From NCBI GenBank assembly GCA_030077755.1, contig JAQJZZ010000010.1:2542001-2606000 (forward strand): a stretch of 64,000 nucleotides of DNA, written 5' to 3'. Of this stretch, positions 9,529-21,178 are shown in pieces. Source of the stretch: Filosporella fistucella (taxonomy: Eukaryota; Ascomycota; Leotiomycetes; Helotiales). The stretch's first letter is position 1. Every line of letters starts with the position of its first letter. A program made the position numbers and the translations under genes. Below the pieces are notes generated by a model. That model did not search any database and had not been told where the DNA came from. It saw only the letters and a program-made list of their open reading frames with translations.

Positions 9529-12208
9529 AGGAGAGTTGCGACATGACCAACTGCTGTGATTAGAGCCTTTTGCATTGTTATATTTGTACTTGAGCGGAGA
9601 GCCGCGCTTTGGTCAAGTGTAAAAGGGTTTGGCGCATTGGCGTTTTGTGTTGCACAACCAGCCATGAGTTTTGGCTCGAGTGATAGATTTGAATAGTTGT
9701 TTCAAAACTGCACGTCGAAAAATATAGAGCACGATAAATGCTTCATTGACAGTATAATTAAAGCGCGAAAATTGCAAGTATCGTCCGAGTGCGCCAACTC
9801 GAGCCACACACGTGTGCAAACATTTGAAATAGAGCTACGATACAAAAGCTTTCTGATGCGGGAATATTTGCATAAGCTACAAGATAAAGCAGCGAGTCGC
9901 TGGCTTGAGAGGGCATTTTTACCCCTCCTTATCCCTCCAATAAAGCTCGAGATGTGTTGCCCAACTACAGTGGTGCTGATACTAGCTGCAGATACGCACA
10001 TACGTTCTGCCTTGCCACATCAACCACATCATGCCAGAGAAAGCGTCACCAGAGGAGTACCTTATCCAGTAGTGCACAAAGGCTTTATTCTCAGCTCTTG
10101 CACACACACCTACCAGGGCCTCCCCTTGCCAAGCGATGGCCTGCATGGGGCTCTGCAGGCTGGATGCACTCCATATGGAGAAAGGCAATCGTGGTGTGGT
10201 TCTCGAAGCCACATAGAAAAAGAATGCAAGGTGAAATATAGGTGCGGCTCTGCGTGAATGAGTGTGGGTGTAGTGCAGGTTTCATCTCAAGCTGTTGGTG
10301 CCCCACTCACCTCGATGGCCTCGCACTCTAGCATCCAGATTCCAAAGCTATTGTCAAGACACCACACACGTCTGTTGCAGCTTTAAAGATGCCAGCAAGC
10401 AACTTGTCTTACTATGCTAATACCAAGACGATCGAGTAAGCGAAGAAGGACGAGAAACAGGAGGCAAATAGCAAGGCAGCAAAGGATACTCCAGCTCTGA
10501 TCTCTGATTCTTGGGTAAAGAAGTGAGGCAATCATATAAACGTCAACTTTGACGATTGGAGAGCAAAGTGAACAAAGTAAATTCCCTCCATATCATCATA
10601 GAGCGGGTAAGCGGTGTTTACTTGTGCAGAAGTTAGGAATATACCCTGCTGGGCAAGTTGGAGCCCATGTAAACAAATCTAAATCACAATAGCAAGATCA
10701 AGTTTTGGAGACAGGAGTTTGATTGAAAGCTATAATAGTTTTTAACTTGCCTTTCCATCTGTGTGTCACCCATCAACTTCCACTTACCAGCATCCAACCC
10801 CCTACCAAGGCACTCAAACAAAGAAAATAAACCTATGTACAGGACTGAGAGATAGTAGATCCTTGACACCCCTTGCACCATAAGATGTAGAGAATGCACT
10901 GCTGAACCCCAATTCAATCAAAGTATGTTAGGAAGGTATGTTGTATCAAATGGTATTGATTCTCCCACTGAAAATGAAGAATCTCAACCTTGATACGTTT
11001 TGATCTAAGTGAAATACAATCGAGTAAATGAACCAGGAGATTCAAATCCTCAGTGATTGGCCTTACATGAAAGAAATAGCTGCCTATCATCCTCCTGATC
11101 GATGACCTCTTGGATGAAGGCCCCTGTTTCACATCTTAAGATGCACCTTACAGGGATGGATCTAAGACGGAGCGGAACAGATCTCAAGTCGTCACCTCAA
11201 TCATCCATCCGAAGATAAACAAAAGAGGAGAAAAGATTGTCGAAGGAACGAAGCGTGGTCTTCTCGCGAGCTTGCTGGGTTCGAGTGCTGAGATCTGGTG
11301 AGATTGCAGATGGGAGTACGCTCAACACAACACTGACCCTGAGCCTTCTCGGGAGCAACAGGGGGCGCCACAGTGTGTGTGAGGGAGAGATAGAGAATCC
11401 AAATCCGAGGGGAGCAGCCGGGTGAGGGGTTACCTCTGAGTCGATCCAGAGGGGAAGTGTGCAAGGGGAAGGGGGAAATCGGCTTAATAAATGAAGGGGG
11501 GATGACCTGACCTGACTGACCGTGACCGGGTGTTTTCTGGAAGGAGAAAGTGTTAGTATGATGTACCAAGAGAAAGATCAAGGGGATATGGGAATAGAAG
11601 GAAGGGAGACTTAGCTCTGGATGAGGGTGAAGAACAGCAACCTAAAGTTAGTGAAGGCCCCCAAAATTCATATCCCCTTCCACCTCTGAAACAGAACGGG
11701 TCTGCTCCAGATCGTCGAAGAGAAGCTGAAGGTCGAGAGCCGAGATCCAGTATACCGAAGGAAATGAAAGAAGAAGATGAAAGGTAATCCAACACTCCAA
11801 GGAAAATAAGCGAACATAAATTGTGGTGCGATTTGACGCTTTTTTGGTGATTGTTTTCTCAGCCTGACTTCTTCTTCGACGAGTGTTGCCAGCACCTGTG
11901 AGTCCGAAAGCCAAACCTTTATTTTCAAGTTTTTTTGGTTGCAGGTTGTGACGCCGTGCAGTTTTGTATTTTGGAGTAAGTATGTTTGAGGAGGTTGGAT
12001 CCCTTGGATGAGGGTCGAGGTGTCGATGGTCAGTCGATGTCGATCCGGTCCAGGGTCGAAGGGTCAAGGTCAGTCAAGTCAGGTCGGGCGGAAAGAAGAG
12101 TCGAAGTGGGAGTTGCTTCGGAGGGAGTACATGTAGGACGAGGTCGTCAAAAAGTACCATGTCCAGGAGAGGAGGTCGAAGAACAGTAGACTGTCTTGAG
12201 AAGCTGCC
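9529..12208. other. 2.7-kb stretch without a supported gene
   Basis: Short open frames occur on both strands, but none has family motifs or a good codon pattern. A possible small broken ORF lies at 10389-10526. The part at 11.2-12.2 kb is purine-rich on the plus strand and may be untranslated sequence of the minus-strand gene ending at 12209. Confidence 0.45.
10389..10526 (+). pseudogene. Possible relic of a small hydrophilic protein gene with one in-frame stop
   Basis: From an ATG the frame reads MPASNLSYYANTKTIE, then TAA at 10437, then a strongly hydrophilic lysine/alanine-rich continuation (AKKDEKQEANSKAAKD...) to TGA. The two halves together have the look of a small helical charged protein of 45 residues interrupted by one stop. 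A GTAAGC overlaps the stop codon, but the nearest AG would make an intron of only 25 nt. This could be a decayed gene or chance; function unknown. Confidence 0.25.
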
Positions 12209-13698
12209 TCATGTAAAGTACTGGGTACTATTCAAGGGGTTGAATGACTTCTCGAAGACGGCGGGTCTGTCTGTCTTCTTGACTGGAGCTGGGACAGGTT
12301 GCGAAGCCTCATGGAACAGCATCTGGCGATAGGCCCAGTACTCGTAACCCAAAGGCAGTCTCGGAAAGATCTCCTCACCATGATCGTCGAAACGAGGTGG
12401 GAGGTGAGTCAACAAGTTAGACTTCTGGGGTGGAGGCTGGGCACCATAAATGCCTTCGCTGGAGGGGGGGAGAAAGGTACCAACGCCCTTGAAAAACAAC
12501 TCGGGAATGCCATCCGGGCGAGTTGAAGTGGCTTGGCGGAGGCCAATGACATGAGGGTAGTTTCCGGCATCTCTGTAGAGTTCGGACTTTCTGAGGTTCT
12601 TGATCGGCGAAACCTCATGAACATGGACAGTCGCGATGTCTATAGATGGCTCGAAAGCTAAGACCTTGAACGAAACTTGCTTTTTGCAGGCAGAGGAATT
12701 GGCCCCTGGTTGCTTTACTGTGATATTGTTAGTTAATAGTCCTACGCATGAGTAGGAGGTAACAGATAGATAAAAGATTGGGCAAGGACGATTGATATCA
12801 TGTGATACTAAGTCATGTAATATGAAAAGGGGTAATGCATCACATGATGATAGAAAGTAAACAAAGACAAGGAAGCTTTGTAGGTATATGATGGAGTGAG
12901 GCAAAAGCAGAGAATAATTCTCAGGAGCTGGTGGATAAATGTACCAGAAGCTCTGAGATTGCAGGAAATATCAGGAAGTGAAGCAGAAGGGGTAAACTTA
13001 CAGCAAGAACGTCTTGGTCCTTTGGCGATGCTAGTCGAGTCAGAAGAGCCAGTAACTACATCAGCGTTGGTAATGTGTTGGGCGCCAACAACAACAGCTG
13101 ATTTCACGGGAGAGCGTCGAAGAGGCGAAGCATGGAGAGGAAGAGCCATCTCCTCGAGGGAGAGACCCTTGAATACGGCTGTCATGCTATCGACAGGCTC
13201 ATCGATTTTCTGCCTTGGCATACGAGAGGAAGGTCGGCGGCGGCGGGAGGTCGAGGTACGACGAGTTAAAGAGCGTCTTCCAGTGTACAAGTAGTACACC
13301 GAAAGGGCTACAATGAACCCGAAGGAGATGGTGTTGATGATCTCGGAGATCATCTCGACGGTTGGGAGAGAGGAAAGTCTTCCGCACGCGGGGTAAAGAA
13401 GAGAGCCGGTGAGGAGGATGAAGAGGATGGCGAAGAAGGACATAGACTGGGTGGCCACAGTCAAAGAGAGTCGGTAGAGGATGGCGAGTGCAGTTAAGAG
13501 CGTGAGCAATGTAAACAAAGCCAGCCTGACTGCGAGAAAAAGAGAGAGAAGAGGAGGGAGAGCGCAAGAAAGCTGGTAAGCAGGGTAGAAATGAGTTGGC
13601 AGCTCAAATCTAGGAAGCAGAAGTGTGCAGATGGCAGTCAATACGAGATTGAGGGAGTTCTGTACACTGGTGAGAAAAGTAGAATGATGGCGGAACAA
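12209..13698 (-). CDS. Hypothetical fungal membrane protein with four candidate N-terminal helices
   Basis: Function not recognised. Two exons (13698-13002 and 12717-12209) join in phase across a 284-bp intron, long for this window, to give 401 residues. The N-terminal 160 residues hold four hydrophobic stretches (around LNLVLTAICTLLLP, LRLALFTLLTLLTAL-like, MSFFAILFILLTGSLL and ISFGFIVALSVYYLY). An Arg/Ser-rich basic stretch follows (RRTSTSRRRRPSSR), then a hydrophilic C-terminal half with prolines. The first Met of the frame is used because the helices begin soon after it. A later start at MSFFAIL would leave two helices. A CACGTG lies 87 bp upstream of the chosen start. Confidence 0.55.
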
Positions 13699-14531
13699 GA
13701 AATGAATGTAAACAAAACTTTTTGGAGCTAAAATGGTTCTGCTAGACTATTTGCCTAATCGGGAGCGGTGATGCTATTCCCAGCCACGTGGTGAGCGTCG
13801 GTGAGGTTGGCAACGACACCCAAAGTTGGTGCTGGAGGACGGAAAGTGTACAAAACATCTGAAAAGGACATATTTAAAACATGACAAGTGTTGCAGTAAG
13901 TCATGTTCAGTATGTCTGAAGCATATTCACTATTTGATTCTCTTGAAAAGACTTTTGTCAATTCGAATTCAAGTCAATGTGAAGAGTCATGTGCTAAGGA
14001 GTACTCCAATGGTCACTCCATTCTGCCACCCTCAGGCTTGAGGCTCGGCCTCGTTGAGACTTGAAGAGACTGGTAGACTTGCACAACATGGATTGGCTTT
14101 GGAGCAGCTTACAACAAACATTTTCGGGCTGCATGATTCAAGAAGGCGATGATGGAGATGCGGAGAGGGGGGAACATAACCAGCTCCTCTGAGATGGACT
14201 CTACGCGAAGAGCAAATACGGTTTTTGAAGCGATACCAAGGTGTAGGGAGTAAAGCAAAAAGGCGAATAGAGTTTCCCTTGCAGGATAAATCAAGAGATA
14301 GCAGCCACCGTATCGGGGTCAGATCGCAAAGTGTTTCTCTTGCATGACAGGAGGGCAGAACAATGGAGAGCTGAATATGGTGTACAAGTACACAAAAATT
14401 ACCAGCGCTCAGCATTACGAATGTAGAAAAAAAGCCCACCTTCTGTTTGAAATTGCTACCCAACTGCGGGTATTAGAAGAATTCAAGCTTTTCATTATTC
14501 CTGACCAGCTATTGTAGCCTTCAAAATCAGT
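13699..14531. other. Intergenic region upstream of the four-helix protein and downstream of the DPP IV gene
   Basis: A CACGTG E-box-like hexamer is at 13785-13790, close to the preceding minus-strand start. Open frames here lack motifs; no further gene supported. Confidence 0.4.
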
Positions 14532-17145
14532 CTATTCAATTTCCCGCATCCAAATCTCACCTGCATCCAAACTCTTCTTGTCAAACTGATGTACCTTCTC
14601 ACCTCCCTCTACTCTGTTCTTCTCCTGCCAGAAGTATCTCGCCATTTGCTTATACACCAACCTCGTCGCTCCATGGAAATTGATGCTGTGATCGCTATCC
14701 GTGAACCACTGAACATGCATCTGCTTTGGGCTTACACCAGCTCGAGTCAAGGTATCTACCAAGACAGCACTGTTTTGGAAGTGCACATTATCATCTCCAG
14801 TACCATGCTGAATCAAGAAGCCTCCTCGAGCATTCTGGAAACCAGTAGCGTTGTGGACGGCTGATTCGTTGTAGCCTGCGAGGTTAGAGCTGAGTGTCTT
14901 CATGTATCGCTCGGTGTACATGCTGTCATAGAATCTCCAGTCGGAAACAGGCGCTGTGATCATGCCGAAGGAGAAGGCATCGGAGTTTGTCTCGAGGACT
15001 TTTGAGGCGAGGTAGCCTCCGTACGACCAGCCCATTATCGTAATCTTGGTGGCGTCGACGTATGGTTTCTTGCCGTATTCTCTTGCTGCATAGACTTGGT
15101 CGATGGCTTCGAGTTTTCCTGTTTGAAGTTAGTCAAGGTAGGTTAGGGGGCGAGTGTGCTACATACCAAGCTGACCAGATACAGCTGTTCTGAATGCAGT
15201 GCCTTTGTATCCAGTTCCACGATTATCGACACTCAAAATGATGAACTCGAGATCAGGGTCACTGGCAAGATAAGCTCTGAAATCAATTTGACGGAAAGTC
15301 TTGCCAGTCTGCTGTGAGTTCGGTCCTCCATAATTGTCAAAGATGACAGGATACTTCTTTCTGGAATCGAAATTGGGAGGAAGGCGCTCCATGATATTGA
15401 AACTGTATCCATCTGGATGATCAATGGTTGACCACGAGACCTTTGGTAGATTGATCGCTTCAAGCTTGGTTGCAAGCGCTGTGTTGTTATTGATGGTGGA
15501 GATCGCTTCTGTAGGGGACTTGATAGAGTAGAGCTTCTGGAATGGCAGGTCTGGTCCATTGTAAGACAGAATGTAATATCCACCTCCGGCAGAGAAACTG
15601 GCCGTCCAGTATCCTGGCTTCGTGTCGTCCACCAAAGCGGTCTTTTTCGAACCATCCAGAGACACGGAATAGACATGCCTCTCAGTCGAATCATGTTCAG
15701 TTGACTGGTAGTATATTGTTTTCGATTCGGAGTTGACGTTCAAAACCGAAGTGACTTCCCATTCACCTTCGGTGATCGGGGATGGAGTCGAACTATTCAC
15801 TGGGTACAAATAAAGATGCATCCACCCAGAGACATCTGAGAGATCGATATATGTGCCAGTTCCAGCGATGTACTGGATATTGGCAACTGGTTCAATCCAC
15901 CCTGGTCGAGCGTCACGCTCACGCACCATCGATGTTGAGAGTGTCGCAGTATCAAGAAGAATGTGTTTCTCTTGGTCTTGAACACGGTTGAAGGTGTGAA
16001 TAATGGCGTGAGAGTGATCGTCTGTGACCCATGCTACCTCTCCAATGATCAAATCCTCCTTGGAGAAGGAGGTGAAGTTGACAGCTGGAGCACCTGCAGC
16101 GAGGTCTTCAATATCAAGGAGATGGAAAGTCACAGTTGGGTTTGTCTCTCCGACCTTGGGATAACGGAGCTGCAAGTACTCAGGATATGGAGGAGCAGTA
16201 TTTCCATGGGCCATGTAATATGGGATTTGAAAGGTGGGCACCTAATAGAGTTCAGCAGACTGTCCTCAACAAATCATAGAGACCTACACCAGTTTCGTCA
16301 AATCTCAAGAATGAGAGCTTCTTTCCATCGGGAGAAAACCAGAGAGCATAGTTTGTTCCGAATATCTCTTCCTCGTACACCCAATCCGGAACGGCATTGA
16401 AAACATCCGGTCCACCATCTTTTGTAATCTGAGTCGAAGTCCCATTTTTCCAGATGTAAAGATTATTGCCTCTTGCATAAGCTATGGTGTTTCCGACTGG
16501 TGACCAAGCAGCATATTGGATATCTAAATCATGTTAGCTGATCCAGCCACTCTACTTCCTGTCTTCTTACCTCCGACCTGATCTTCGACTAACGGGACAG
16601 TTGTCTTGTCTTTCACATTGAAGATGTAATAATCAGCGTAGAAAGAGTGGCGGTATAATTTAGTGTAGTTCGCAATGAACAGAACATGTTCACTAACATC
16701 GTCAGTCTGTGTTACTCCAGCATCGTTACCCCGCTTTCAATCTTCATCAATCATCAAAAGTAAAGTTTCAGACTCACCCACTCCCTTGGATCGAGTAATC
16801 ATAATAATCTCGAGCAGCCTCTCCAACATCGGCTGCGCTCACAAATGCACTCGTATTTCCGGTAACGATGTTCCCGAAAACGATATCTGAGCCGTCAGTC
16901 GTAAGATAATTGCCATCTTCGCCCTGGGAAGTCCACGATGGAGAAAGACGAGAAACAGTGTAATTGCCACTGAAGGCATCAGCAAAAGTAACAAGCCTCT
17001 TGGTCCTATTCGTAGCTCTGGCGAGTGTTTTAGGGAGAGCAGAAATGGGAGTGAGTAGGCAGAGCGCCGTGGTGAGTACCTATAGTTATCAATTTTCTTT
17101 TCTTCTCTTCGTGGGAGTGAGGCGACATACATTAATCGACCGCAT
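14532..17145 (-). CDS. Secreted dipeptidyl peptidase IV (S9B serine peptidase)
   Basis: Secreted serine exopeptidase that removes N-terminal X-Pro or X-Ala dipeptides from peptides outside the cell. A short first exon (17145-17131) and the exon from 17079 encode the signal peptide [19 protein letters not shown]. The N-terminal beta-propeller carries the paired-glutamate motif ([14 protein letters not shown]) that anchors the substrate amino terminus. In the C-terminal alpha/beta-hydrolase domain the triad is visible: Ser in GWSYGGY, Asp in HGTGDDNVH, His in [10 protein letters not shown]. About five small introns interrupt it. One of 48 bp (15119-15166) is bridged in phase as [17 protein letters not shown]. 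No membrane anchor follows the signal peptide, so it resembles fungal secreted DppIV rather than vacuolar DapB. Confidence 0.92.
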
Positions 17146-17919
17146 TATTGCGATACTTAGCCCTCCTCAATCCTGATATTTGGCCGGAAAATGGAATCAC
17201 GAGTGGTGTCCGGGAAGCAGGATTGCAAACGTAGCCATGGCAGGCAACATCAGAGGCATTTATAGACTTCATTTCGTAATTATTTCAGGCTGATCGTCGG
17301 TCGCAAAGAAGCGGCTTATCACGATTGATGAAGTGATGAAGTTGTAACCTTCCTAATTGATAAAGGTTAAGGAATGCCAAGGGTGGTAGTCGAGTGATGG
17401 GTCTTGGATGCGGGGCGGGGAAGCTGTTTAGAATCTTGGTATCGAGATGATTGAAATAATAAGAAAAGCTTCAAAGTGTTTAAAGGAACTGTATTAATAA
17501 TTGAATTGAGAGTCAAAGTAGACGATGGAAGTTCTTCCCATTCAGAGCTTATTGTGAAAGGTTGTTTGAGGTAAGGAGAGCTTTCAGGCACAATCTGTTT
17601 AAAGATCCTTGGCGACTCGGCATATGCATGCCAATACCACAAAATCCAGGAGATACAAACACCTTCTCCAAATAGCTATCAAGCTTCCATTAATCTATGC
17701 TTATTCGCTACTCTTAGTTGATACGCCATTCCCTCCATCGATAACTCCAAAAGTGGCAAATACATCGCAAACTAGGTCACGTGATATATATATGCTTGGT
17801 CGGTGGAACTTACACAAAAGCTACGAAAACATCGTCCAGGTTCCTCGGTGAGGTCTCGGTTCCATCATCCATCACTTCTTCTCATCCGGAGTCTCATTCC
17901 ATTATCCAAACTCTGGGGT
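17146..17919. other. Intergenic region between DPP IV start and next minus-strand gene
   Basis: Should include the DPP IV promoter. A TCACGTGAT palindrome is at about 17777-17785. No gene supported. Confidence 0.4.
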
Positions 17920-18933
17920 TCAACGAGGAACAGTTGCCCGCTTCCAAACTCTTCTTCTTGCCCAAGCAACCTGAACTGCCCGCCATTCGGTACTTGCTGC
18001 TTCAATCTCTGCGACAGGCTTGGTAGCTTGCATCCAGCTTACGCCAGCCGCAGCAAGCGCCGCTTCCAATTCCATTGTATAAGCCAATTTATTAAAGCCA
18101 TCGTAAAAATCTACCGCGACCCGGTCTATTCGCAGAATCTCCTCAAAACACACTTCTTCATCTTTTGTATTGAAAATCCCAAGCAGAGTCTTAAAGGTCC
18201 GGGGAGAAATCGAACTCTGACCCTCTAGAACTATATTCAGCTTTTTGCGTTGTGGATAGTCGTGGGTGACATGATGGACCAATTTCTGCAACTTGAAGTT
18301 TATTTGGCGCATTCCTGCAGCACCAGGTTCTCGTCTTCGGCGGCCGTCCCAAGTACTATCGCTCTAGATTTTGTCAGTATATGTGACCAAAATAAAAAAT
18401 GTTTGAGAAGAGATATACCAAAAGTTCAAAGCCAGAAATCATGACTGAAAGGTTCTGGGCACAGGCCCTCAGATTGTTTGTCACATTCCCTAGGACATTG
18501 GGTATGAAGCCGAAGTCGCCATCATTTCCCGTGACTTCAGCAAAGATTGCCAAAGAACAATGACGATAGAGCACTGCTGTCGATTCCCGGTGAAAGGTTT
18601 TGCTCACGAACAAGAGCGGAAAAGACCACATTGTGTGGCATCGCATTTTAAATGCATTGATACTGAAGTCATGACGAAGAGGCTCGGAAGGATAACTAGT
18701 GGTCCTTGGCGGCGGTTGATGTCCTTTCCAAGCTGTTGGAAAGAATGGTGATGTTGCTGGGTTTGCGATGGCATGGTTGTACTCAGCTTTCAGCAGATCA
18801 ATTACATGCTCGATGATCAATTCGCGAACTTCACCAGGGAGCGTGGAGATGGTTAAGGCTTGGGCTTCTAGAAGTTGGTGAGCTTTCATGCTTCTGGCGA
18901 GGATAGAAGCTTACCTGGGATTTGCGCAGCCAT
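17920..18933 (-). CDS. Hypothetical protein, F-box-like N-terminus
   Basis: Three exons (18933-18915, 18867-18419, 18363-17920) join in phase to give 303 residues. The 19-nt first exon (MAAQIP plus one base) is followed by an excellent GTAAGC donor. Near the N-terminus, LPGEVRELIIEHVI resembles the LPxExxxxI/L start of fungal F-box-like proteins. These recruit substrates to SCF ubiquitin ligases or are just structural relatives. A second fungal-style motif, LLFVSKTFHRESTAVLYRH, follows. This pattern (SK.F..E...VLYR) is widespread in large families of fungal hypothetical proteins. The C-terminal half is alanine- and arginine-rich with no recognised domain. Biological role unknown. Confidence 0.6.
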
Positions 18934-20378
18934 TTTGACGTGAACGTATTTCCGGAACGATTGAGAAGTACTTTTGAATTATGAGTTCTTCTACACTGTA
19001 ACTGTGCAGAGGTGTTTTATATATCAGTCTGGATTCAATCTTGCGGCGTGGAAACTGACTCAGACCTGAATGTCACAGGGCACGAACCTCTCCGGTGCGC
19101 TAGTGTAGGCAGCTGGCTGATACCTGAACGACGCTGAGGGGCTGTGTAGGTTGATGCACATTTGACCCTTATCTTAAGGTACTGGCAAATGCTAATCGAA
19201 ATTACTTGCGTTCAAGGACTTGCATCAGGTTTCAAGTTCACTTACGATAAATACATCACGTGGCCATGAACTTGGGTCTTTGCCCAGCTGGCAGGAATAC
19301 AGACTATGTTGTCACTGATAGATTAGATGCCAAATATGTTCCAATTCCAATTCAAAGCTCTTTGGAAACTGCAGGTGTGTCAAAGCAGTTCCAATCGTCA
19401 CATCTTGCTAATATCACGTGATATGTCTATTCCACTGTGATCCTACCTGATCTACTTGACATCGAAAGATCATTCGTGCTTATAGGTAAGTTAGATCTAG
19501 AATTTGATTCTCTATGATGTGATTTAGAAGAAGGCCATGCCACCAACTTCTTATTGCCATACTCCTATTTTGTCTCTTCCAGGTGACCTCAAATTCGCCA
19601 AAATGAGGATGGAAATGACAATAAGGATATACTTCTAGAATTTAATAGTAAATAGAGAGGCTATAGAGACATCTATTTATTTTTCACTTTTCACTTGTTA
19701 AGCACCATATCAAGTTGCAGTTATGGTCAATATCATTGATCTCAAGATTTTATCTTCTGTCGTGTATCAAGACTAAGTCGTTCATAAAAAACTCCTCCGG
19801 AGCTCGTTATCGTCGCGCCTGCTAATCATAGTAAGTCATCCAAGTAGTATACTCAATTTGGAATGAAAGGTTACTTTTCTATAACAGATCAGAAATTTAA
19901 GACATTTGGGAGTGAGAGCCCATGAGCCCATCGTACTTCACACTACACTAGGTGGCGGGTAAAGCTTAGCTGCTCCACTCCTATGACATACAGAGTAGAA
20001 CACACGAAGAAGAAATTCTTTTACCAACCCTGCATTTTAATTATTGCGCATGAAGCATTTCTGGAATTCTTCACAGGGATCGGGAATGAATGAAATGAGA
20101 AAAACCTACGGAAAGAATATCCATCTCAAATTTGGGCTTGTTCCATCATTTGTAACTAAACCGCTCTCTTTCCATAGTCCCATATTTTAGCCAGTCCATA
20201 ACCAAATGTCAAAGACCTAGTCGGGCAAAATCCAAAGTCTGGCACACCTGTGCGCCTAGTAGTCTATTGGGATTCGGACTGGCTACTAGCACCCCATTGC
20301 CTATATAATTTTCCGTTCTCCCACCCATTTCCCATTCTTCTTTCCTCTCAAACCAAATATATTCTCAATCATTCTTCC
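18934..20378. other. 1.4-kb intergenic region
   Basis: AT-rich, with many stops in all frames and no gene signal. It holds CACGTG hexamers at about 19258 and 19418, the latter in the palindrome ATCACGTGAT. The right end should hold the promoter of the plus-strand gene at 20379. Confidence 0.45.
20302..20308 (+). promoter_or_regulatory. TATA-box candidate
   Basis: TATATAA 71 bp upstream of the chosen ATG at 20379, followed by a CT/CCA-rich leader typical of fungal 5' untranslated regions. It supports the choice of this start rather than the in-frame ATG at 20250, which would lie upstream of the TATA box. Confidence 0.45.
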
Positions 20379-21178
20379 ATGTCCGACATTCTGACGAAAA
20401 ACGCCAAAATGTCCAACCCCAACTCATCCAACAACGCCTGGACCACCCAAACTAGAGGTGGCTCGAAGAAAAAGAACAATGCTTGGTCCAAAACTGCCAA
20501 AACTACATTGCACAATGGCTGGGCTCAACCAGTCAAAACTCCATCGAACAGCTCCTCCGATTTCGAAGAAGCCACTCAAGCTCTGGAGAATCTGAGTGTT
20601 ACCTCAGAGTATGATTCATCCCGATGGTGGGACCTGCCATCCATCCCAAAATACGTCAAGACCACCATGGAGAATAAGGAGAGAATTCTTGCCAATCACT
20701 CTTCTGAGAAGATGGAGGGTGCTTTCACTAGGTATATTCTCCCACGTGTTCACCTTGAGAATTAGACACTAATCTTCTACGCAGAGAATGTGGTCTTTGT
20801 AATCGCTTTTATCGAGCTTGTTTGTTCAGCAACTCTGAGCGCAAACAATCAAAGTACAAATATTACTCTGTAAGTGTTTCTAACCCTCAAGTTATACATT
20901 AAAACAATGCTAATTGACCCTAGAAATGCCGTTGGTGCGCCCTCGATCTTGATACCGATGGCCAAACCGAAGAAGAGATTCGACGAGTCGATTTCAATAC
21001 CTTCTCAATTCACCAGCACATGCATTGTACTCAAGTCAGAACCACTTGCCGCCAAGTTACTTCGCTGCCTCCACCAGTTGTCAAGACCCCGGAGAAGGAG
21101 GAGGAGGTGAAGACTACCACGGTATATCGTCACAATGTCGTGGACTTTGAGGATGATGAGGATGAGTATTGGAATTAG
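20379..21178 (+). CDS. Small hypothetical protein with paired CxxC motifs (possible zinc-binding)
   Basis: Function not recognised. Three exons (20379-20731, 20785-20869, 20924-21178) join in phase to give 230 residues. The first 110 residues are Ser/Asn/Trp-rich and disordered-looking (repeated NNAW/NAW). The middle contains ECGLC and KCRWC about 30 residues apart, in a basic, aromatic context (RFYRACLFSNSERK). A His/Cys-rich stretch follows (HQHMHCTQVRTTC). The two CxxC pairs could be a zinc ribbon; this is inference. The C-terminus is acidic (DFEDDEDEYWN). No signal peptide or membrane helix is seen, so it is probably intracellular. It resembles lineage-specific fungal proteins seen near hyphal-growth genes only in style. 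Confidence 0.62.

Noticed and set aside
9697..10257. 186-codon plus-strand frame in the gene-poor region
   Set aside because: Mixed Cys/His-rich composition without domains, no splice-supported extension, and equally open frames on the other strand.
11648..12067. 139-codon minus-strand frame
   Set aside because: Its sequence is low-complexity and it overlaps two other open frames. It looks like purine-rich untranslated sequence.
14032..14463. 143-codon minus-strand frame downstream of DPP IV
   Set aside because: No motif, signal peptide or plausible splice partner.
18196..18235. Stretch resembling the 3' half of a tRNA (GTTCGATTTC in reverse)
   Set aside because: It falls within the coding exon of the F-box-like gene, and no matching 5' half or acceptor stem is present.
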